Assembly: GCA_013420905.1 (NCBI GenBank)
Contig: JAAXNY010000004.1
Coordinates: 3,038,001 to 3,102,000, forward strand
DNA: 64,000 bases
Direction: 5' to 3'
Source: Collybia mongolica
Lineage: Eukaryota > Basidiomycota > Agaricomycetes > Agaricales > Clitocybaceae
Below are positions 57,125 through 64,000 of the stretch, one piece after another. Each line of letters begins with the position of its first letter. Positions within the stretch are counted from its first letter, which is position 1. A model generated the notes under the pieces. That model had not been told where the DNA came from. It did not search any database and worked only from the letters and a program-made list of their open reading frames with translations. The position numbers were made by a program, and so were the translations under genes.

Positions 57125-60100
57125 TCAGGGGTCAAGATCACTGTCCGTGTCCTCAGGCTTGGGGCCTCCGACTGTCAACCAGTGAAGCTTCCGTAGTCTC
57201 CTTCGCTCCTCCTGTGCCTTCTGCTGATTACGAGTTAGTTTCTTCTTCCTCTTAGTCGGGGGTTTGGTGTTTCCGCCATCCTCGTCCCCACTCCCAACAG
57301 GAGTTCCAGTAGTTGATGCAACGGGAGTCTGCAACCGCGATCGGACTGGGGTATTTGTGCCGCTGCCTTTCGGGGAGCGAGCATCTAAAAATACATCCTC
57401 GACCACGGCAGTTTTGCCTCGGTGCGTCATACGGCCTCCTTCGACATTCCAAATCTCTGGGCCTAAACATTGATAAGAAAGGGTTACCCCAAGTTTTAGG
57501 GAAGAAACGAACAAAGTGCAGAGACGAATTCATGGTTATGAGAAATGATGACCTGTGGGATTTGAGCCAAGCGATCTTTTGACGATAACGGAAGCTTACA
57601 ACTGCTCCTGCCCATTCTTTGATAGCCACTGCTAACCCTCCGAGGGCTTCACGATCCAAAAAATTGCTGGGCTCGTCAAGAACGCATATCTGATCAAAAG
57701 TGAATTGGTATCCTTAATATCAATGAGAGATTGTACATACTTGGGGATTATTCCACAAGCAGGCTGCAATAACGAGTTTAATCTTTTGACCTGTTATACG
57801 ATCAACGGAGATTAAGGGCGTTTCACCGAAATGTTTGCTTACCGCCGGACAACCCCGAGATTTCATTATACTGTGCGATATCCCCATCCAAGCCAATTTG
57901 TTCCAAGTGTTTGCGAACGAGCTGGGCAGAAGTATCACGAGAACCTGCGCCGTCTCGGGAAGATTCGAGATCGTCAAACTGCTGGACGAGCTTTGTAAAA
58001 CCTTTCGCGAATAGGTCGTCGCGGGATACCCAAGTGTTAAACTTGTGATCGAGACCGCGCCATTTGACTTCGTATTGGAATGACTTCTTTAATTTTTGAC
58101 GTCCCATAATGCGCTGCTCAATCGTTAGTATACCAATTCGTTCTAGAGTGGAGGGCTTGACCTCTAGTTTTCGCTTGCTACCATCCTTCCCAACCCACTC
58201 CGTATCAAGAATGGCCTGTTCCGCCGGAGTGAGGATACGTGTCGCCTTTTCAAGTAATTCGCCTTATAAAAAATAGGAAGCTGAGTGTTGGGTGGAAAGG
58301 AAAGATCGGTATGACTGACGATCATGTCCATCTTGAAAGCGCCATTGTATATAGCCGATAGCGGTTTTCTCCAAGTGATGTTCTGGATAAAGCCAGTTCT
58401 TTTGGTTCAGCTTTTCAAGAACATTATGTTTATCGTACCGATATGATGAGTGGCATGTTGGGAAACATATCCAACTCGCAATGCTGGGTGTTTATAGACT
58501 GTCCCTTCCTGTGGCACAGTTTCACCCTTCACTCGAATAGTTAGCAGGGTAATAATAGTGGTCACTTGTCCATACCGTCAGTAATTTGACTAACGTCGAC
58601 TTTCCGGCACCGTTTAGACCAACAACACCGACGCGGCTAAGGGAATAGTTAGCCGTGAGGTCTCGCTCAGCATGTCAGGGTGCGAGATACCTTGACAATG
58701 AAAGCGCACAGCTAACGTTGTGCAGGCTGGGCGATGTTCTTCCAGGGTATGTGAAGGTGCAACCGGATAGTTTAAGAATAGCGCGTGTATTACTTCGTAC
58801 GCCCATGAGGGAGCCCGGGGGTGGGAAAGCGAATTTAACGGATGTGGCGGCAAGTGTATAGTATGATGTTGCTTCGGGGTGCTTGGCCACAAACTTGGAA
58901 AGGTTCCCGGGATAGTATATAAGCTATATATATATGGGTAGTAAGTAGACGGCTATCAGCAGTAGATAGCGATAATTACTTTTTTGTTCTCATAATGGAT
59001 GATGTCTGTGGTCACGTTGTCCAGGAACCTGGCGCAGCTGGTTAAATCTGATACATAACGAGTTAAATGAATGTTACCCAGAATCGTGACTAACGATTAG
59101 GCAGGTGACGTTTTTGTGGGCAATTAAATATTGCTCAAGCCATTTGACAGAATTTCGATCCAACTAAAATAATCAATGTAAGTGCATAGATTTCGCATTT
59201 GGGGGGTCAGTGCACACATGATTGGTAGGCTGTAAAGGTAAAATGATTGTAAGTAGCTATATGTGTGGCTGAAGGGTCGTGTCAACGTAAATACCTCGTC
59301 AAGAAGAAGCAAGTCGGCATTGTACAACATTGCCCGAGCAAGCTCAAGCTTCATCTTCCAACCGCCTGACAGTCCACCAACAATATCGGCCTGCCTTGCA
59401 TCATCGAATCCAACTTCAATCAGCTGATTTCGAACCTTTGCACGGGAGACATCAGCCAATGCTTTGTCTGGTGACTTTAGAATTGATATAAGTATAGAAT
59501 AAATGATAGTACTTACCACCAGCAATAAAGTCTAGAACAGACAGGGATCCATCCTCTCCTTGAAGGGAGTGTTCTACCATTACACACCGAAGCTGGTCCT
59601 GGGGCGGAAAATTCTCCACTTTCCCCTCACGCAATTGACGCATGAGTGTTGATTTCCCGGATCCATTTGCCCCGAGTATACCGTATCGACGGCCGCGGAC
59701 AAGGCGGAGCGTGGTGTGTGAAAGGAGAAGGAGGGCTCCATAAGCCAAAGAAAAAAGCGTATCACACAAGATCTCGCCCTCTTCCGAAGTATCGCTAGTG
59801 GTGGTAGTGTGTTTGGCCTAAAGGGTGACATTAGAGAGTAGAATATTACATAAGCAAGGTGTTATTACTTACTTGGTCGATGGCATAATAATGCGAGCGT
59901 ACTGCTTCCGCATAACTTGAGCCAGTTTCAGCGTCGGACCAGATTTTCAGATATACACCAATGCAGCGATTCCAGGCTGGCCTGTCGTCGAATTTGCGAG
60001 CATGAACAAGGTCTGCAACTAACGATGCTCCGAATTCAAGGGATTGGGTAAGAAGTGTGTGTTTCGGAGTATGTGGACCATTTGGTGCAGTATGGGATAC

Positions 60101-61396
60101 CGTTGCAAGGTTCGTGGGAAGGAATGTGAACAGGGTTGATAGTGTTTCGGAGGTCTCGCCTTCAATGTCACGATGTGTCGACGGGGGTCCGCCAGAACAT
60201 GCGCCTGATTTGAGTAATGTCTGCAACGCAGACTCGCCGAAGGCGCGAACCTAGAGGAGGCGAACAAGTAATTAAAGTGTTTATGATAGTTTAAGGAAGA
60301 GACCGACCTCAGGAAAGGCTGCACCAGTGGCAATCTTCTGAACCCCCTCAACAAGTGGGCTGAGATAGATTGCAGCAATATGAGGGTCACGGACAAGCTT
60401 GACAAGGTTATCAATCACCACGACTGTTCGGCGTTGGACTTCCATGCTTCTGTCATTGAGAGCCCGGATCAAGAGCGGAACAAGGACAGCAAGTGCGGGA
60501 GCGGTAACTTCTGCGACGAAGGTCGTCGAAGAGAGTGCCTTGATACATGTTGGTACGGAATCGGGGTTGGCCATACATTTTACAAGGACTGGGATGTGAG
60601 GGACAAGGTCTGGGTTTGCCAGTGTAGTGCAAAGTGAAGTCGCGCATTTCATCGCGGCCGCAGAAACCTGACAAGGATACAGATAGTTGATATAAGGCGT
60701 TGAGAAGGATAGCACGAATGCTCACTTCTTGCTTGGTGTCATGCATAGCGTGTTCCACCTTGGGGAGAATATCTCCCAATTCTGCAGCAACGGCATCCCT
60801 TGCCAACGCTACGAATACCTTGAACGCATCTAGAACGCCTACTTTCGTCCTCCATTTCCCTGTCTCTAGGATGGTCTCCAATATGTTAAAGACGACGCGA
60901 GTGGATTCGGGTGGGAAAAGCTTCAAGATCGCCTTGACTGCAGCAGTTGCTGCAGCCCGGACAACATCTCCCTTATCCATATACAAATCGAAAAGAACCG
61001 GGAGGTAAGGAAGCAGGAGTGGTGCAACGGGGGCACCCAGGATATTCGCCAGGGATTGGAAGGATATTGCAGCAGATTCGCGTTCATAACCAGATTTTTT
61101 GTTGGTTGCAAACTCACGTAGGGTTTTTAAAATGTCGTGGTTACTGTAAGATCCTGTTTAAGTCACAACATATAAATCGTCTAAAACACAAACTTCAAAG
61201 ATTCCGGGCCGCTTTTAGACACTTCTCGTGCGAGTCTATCAGCCGCCGCTTTGGCTTCTGTAAGTAGAAAAGTGAGAAAAAGATAGATGCAGGGACGCTC
61301 AGGAAACGTGCCTGGAGCTGTGGGGGCTGATCGCAAAGCTTCGATTATGGGTGTGAACGGCGAATCGGGAAGTTCGGTCATCGCAACTGGCGACAT
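57125..61396 (-). CDS. NEW1: New1-type ABC-F ATPase (eEF3 relative)
   Basis: New1 is a ribosome-associated ATPase related to elongation factor 3, involved in termination. The ATG at 61396 opens MSPVAMTELPDSPFTPIIEA. HEAT repeats follow, with ANPDSVPTCIKALSSTTFVA and EVQRRTVVVIDNLVKLV. The first ABC domain has GILGANGSGKSTLMRQL, GLSGGWKMKLELARAMLYNA and LLLLDE. The second has GLNGAGKSTLVKLLT, GLSGG and VLDEPSNFLDREALGGLAVA. Between them in the second domain a chromodomain-like insert includes YEVKWRGLDHKFNTWVSRDD. The C-terminus (KKKLTRNQQKAQEERRRLRK LHWL) ends DTDSDLDP, matching the New1 rather than the eEF3 tail, which would be a long Lys-rich run. No Gln/Asn-rich prion-like N-terminus as in yeast New1 is present. 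More than fifteen short introns; not all borders traced. Confidence 0.9.
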
Positions 61397-61733
61397 CTGT
61401 TAGAGACTTCGGGCAAAACTACGAATGAGTTGATGGGCTTGAGGTAAACGCGATGACAAGGTTGGATACAGAGAGAGAATTAATGGGAGTCTACAGGTCT
61501 AGGTTGTTGAGATAATAGAGGTATGTTGGGAAACGATTGCTATATCGCTCAATCGATGTGCTGGCTGGGGCTTTTATAGAGCGCCCGAGTTGGTGTAGAA
61601 AGGAAAAGAGAAAAACCTTACAGGAAACTTTTATCGTGGCACGTGTCGGAGGCGATCCGCGACGTGACATCGCGTGACAGAGTAAGGACATGAGTTTATT
61701 GAATTTGAAGATTATGCAAGGACATGGTATGAA
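61397..61733. promoter_or_regulatory. Intergenic, NEW1 promoter and GPAT 3' end
   Basis: 337 bp. It carries the NEW1 upstream region and the terminator of the acyltransferase gene. No exon or repeat is seen. Confidence 0.35.
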
Positions 61734-63831
61734 TTAATACGAGTCATCACCAGGGTAATCTACCTTGTCGTATAAACGAAGCGTCTCGTTCCAATCCCTC
61801 TTGCGCCTTCTCTTAAGGGAGAAGTAGCGTGCAGTGCTATCCCATGAGCCTTTAACGCGTCCTTTTTCCCTTCCACCCGCCGCGACGAAGAACGATTCTG
61901 GGTTGACAGGCAGCCCGAGCGACTGAATTGCAAGATTCATTACACGGCTATGCAGATCCTCTCGCCGATCATGCATACACTTCAAGGTTGGCTTCCCAAC
62001 CCGCAAAAGTTGGCATAAGGCTGTGAAAGCTCGGAAGGCTGATACGGCATCTTCGAACCAGCGCAATGTCATCCACATAAATGCAGGTACTAGCACGATG
62101 GTGAATGGTGCAATGGGCCATGTGAAAACTACTGTCACGACCCAGACACAGATGCCAGAAAGGAGGCCGTAAATAAGTTTGTATTGGGCGATCTCGTCCC
62201 AGGTGTCGAAGATAGGACCTGTCTTCTTAAAATTATGAACTGCAATGAAGGTCGTCCCAAAAACAGGCAGCCAAAGAAGGAGGCCAGGTAATGATATCGT
62301 GAAGAGGGAGATTGACCATATCAGCCTGAGAAATATACGTGGAATGATTATATGGCGAGGCAATGGTCGTCGGATTCTATCATCTTTGATGCCCCACTGC
62401 GACAGCTGGTCTTGATAGGCCTACAAGAAATGAGGTCAGTGGTTTCCATGAAGATGTATGGAAGATTTGCCTTTAAATCACAGCATAATTTATCCTGTGT
62501 TTGTTCTGGATGAATCGTCATTCTATTTTTATTGACGGAATGAATAACGGAGTGATCTGGGTTCAAGTCCCCGGTATTTATCTGCTTGAAGGCATCAAGG
62601 AATGTTCGAATGACACGAACGTAATCCCCCAGACTCATACGCGTCCCTAGTGGAGCGTATATCCGGGTGGCAATTTTCGCGGTCCGAACAAGGTCCCAAG
62701 ATGGCGAGTCGATCGTTCCAGAGCTGATTTTGTCATGTAACTGCGCTGTCAATTGTCGAATATTGTTGTAGTCCACGGGAGCCAGGAGCTCCGGGTTATC
62801 CTAATTATGATGAACGAAGGAGTGATGATACGAACGGAATTCATACCTTAGCCCGAAACATTATGGGTTCATGAAATGTGACGAGAACATCCGAGCGAAA
62901 GTGTTGGCGGTGCCTACAGGATTTGAAAATGAATGCAAGAACTTGATGTGAGGCATAAGACTTTGGTACATATATGTGACTGAGCATGTTAATACGGCGA
63001 TTTGAAAGTCTGGATTGCTTTGGTTCCGCGATACAACGTCGGAGACCAAGCGAGCAACTGAATTACTTTAAAATAAGAGAAATACATAGCAGGGAATTGT
63101 AGAAATATCCTGACCTCCAGTTTTGAGAGGAGCGATAGTAGGGTGATACCTGCTCATACCTTCCGGAAATAAACATACGGCATCACCGGCCTCCAGAGCC
63201 TTTAGACCATGATGTTAGCCAGAGATGAATGTATTGTTTGGATACTAAGCATACCTCCATGAGCTTCAACATCGCGTCAAAATTATCTGCGCTTCCATCT
63301 ACTGAATCCTTGCGACGTTTTATTGGAACTGTCCCAGCCGATTCTATGAGCCAACTCGTAAATGTCCTATGTCCGAACTGTGTCGCTTTCGCGGTCAAGC
63401 GAAGCATGTTACGTTTCTGTAGAGTTTCAGAATGCACCCAAGTCAAAGGAAATGTGGATGATATTTACCTTGGATGGGATTGATGTTACAAGAAGGCTAG
63501 ATGGGATGTTGGCTAAGATTACTGAAATTAGTTGTGGCTCACAGTGCATCCGTCAAAGAATTGCTGTGGTTGGCGCAAACAATACTTTATACGAAATTTA
63601 GGTACCGCAAAGCTTTGTACAGAGAACAATACCCACCATGGTTGGCCTGTTTCCGGTATCAGGTGCGCGTTCTCCACGACAATTGTGCCATAAAATATCT
63701 TGAGCACGAATTTAAAGAGAATTCTTAGAGAAGAAGTAAACCAGATGTCAGAGCTGACGGTTTGAGTAGAGTTACCTGATGAGAATGTATGACCAAGGTG
63801 TTGGTGACCCCCCCTTGGTCGTCACGGACAT
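61734..63831 (-). CDS. SCT1: Glycerol-3-phosphate / dihydroxyacetone-phosphate acyltransferase (Gpt2/Sct1 type)
   Basis: This ER membrane enzyme makes lysophosphatidic acid, the first step of glycerolipid synthesis. The ATG at 63831 opens MSVTTKGGSPTPWSYILIR. The acyltransferase motifs follow: VCANHSNSLTDA (NHxxxxD catalytic motif, split near an intron), TFTSWLIESAGTVPIKRRKD (motif II), FPEGMSRYHPTIA (motif III) and ILTCSVTYM. Next come VTFHEPIMFRAK-like residues, DNPELLAPVDYNNIRQLTAQ and TRIYAPLGTRMSLGDYVRVI. The C-terminal part has two or more membrane segments (LIWSISLFTISLPGLLLWLP and WVVTVVFTWPIAPFTIVLVP). A basic tail ends DKVDYPGDDSY with stop at 61734-61736. At least eight introns. 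Yeast has two such genes (SCT1, GPT2); which one this matches is not resolved. Confidence 0.93.
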
Positions 63832-64000
63832 CGTGGTTCACTGTAAATGCTAATTGAGCCGAGTATTGCTTGGTCTCGGCTGATCACCACGTGGTTGATA
63901 AATAATCGAAAAAACTTTTTGGTGCACTTGACTTGATTATGACAAATTATCTGATTTTAGTTAAGAAAAATCCTCTGAGTTTGGCACTGACTGGAGAAGC
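63832..64000. promoter_or_regulatory. GPAT promoter region, cut by window end
   Basis: 169 bp upstream of the acyltransferase start. It contains CCACGTGG at about 63886-63893. Nothing else recognised. Confidence 0.3.

Noticed and set aside
57125..61396. Reading as canonical elongation factor eEF3
   Set aside because: The C-terminal sequence and the VLDEPSNFLDREALGGLAVA context fit New1; the long Lys-rich eEF3 tail is missing.
62563..62580. GGTTCAAGTCC, resembling a tRNA B box
   Set aside because: No A box or acceptor stem at the proper distance; it lies inside the acyltransferase gene.

Overview
The window looks like euchromatic sequence from a filamentous basidiomycete, most probably an agaricomycete. 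Genes are dense and lie on both strands. Coding regions are broken by many short GT-AG introns of about 48-65 nt, exons can be tiny, and the gene set is fungal: an Ero1 oxidoreductin, a New1-type ABC protein, Pcl-type cyclin, Zn2Cys6 regulator, Mkk1-type MAPKK, NDR kinase, secreted aspartic protease and an AA9 lytic polysaccharide monooxygenase. No rRNA, tRNA or CRISPR array was recognised. All functions were read from conserved motifs by eye; no database was searched.

Layout. 1-11.7 kb holds housekeeping genes: ERO1 (minus, cut by the left edge), a multi-KH SCP160/vigilin (plus), the U2 snRNP factor SR140 (minus) and the TPR phosphatase PPT1/PP5 (minus). 12.2-21.7 kb holds a secreted lysozyme-like protein (minus), a Pcl-type cyclin (plus), a small five-exon gene of unknown function (minus, 17022-17692) divergent from a secreted aspartic protease (plus), and a small Zn2Cys6 regulator (minus). 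21.7-25 kb is a 3.3 kb stretch where I find no gene. 25-35.7 kb holds the MKK1-type kinase (minus), an unknown 184-aa protein (plus), a weak candidate gene, NAA50 (plus), a two-finger C2H2 regulator (minus) and DNA ligase I (plus).

35.7-42.46 kb is an island of transposon remains that is almost free of CpG dinucleotides. It contains a Helitron-like fragment, a perfect 21-bp hairpin, and pieces of a Ty3/gypsy gag-protease region split by a complete 1614-bp Tc1/mariner element with 233-bp terminal inverted repeats and TA target duplication. The transposase start is broken by a frameshift and a TGA codon.

42.69-64 kb is gene-rich again: a CREG-like secreted protein (plus), an unknown 484-aa protein (minus), a mitochondrial-type BolA protein in four small exons (plus), a C2H2 regulator (plus), an NDR-family kinase with a long N-terminal extension (minus), a homeodomain regulator (plus), the AA9 LPMO (minus), New1 (minus) and a glycerol-3-phosphate acyltransferase (minus).

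There is no obvious pathway cluster. The clearest shared themes are secreted enzymes (lysozyme-like, aspartic protease, AA9), signalling (MAPKK, NDR kinase, cyclin) and four transcription factors. The most useful new items are genes that simple ORF scanning misses: the 152-aa gene beside the protease and the BolA gene. Others are two probable GC-AG introns and the nested, CpG-depleted transposon island.
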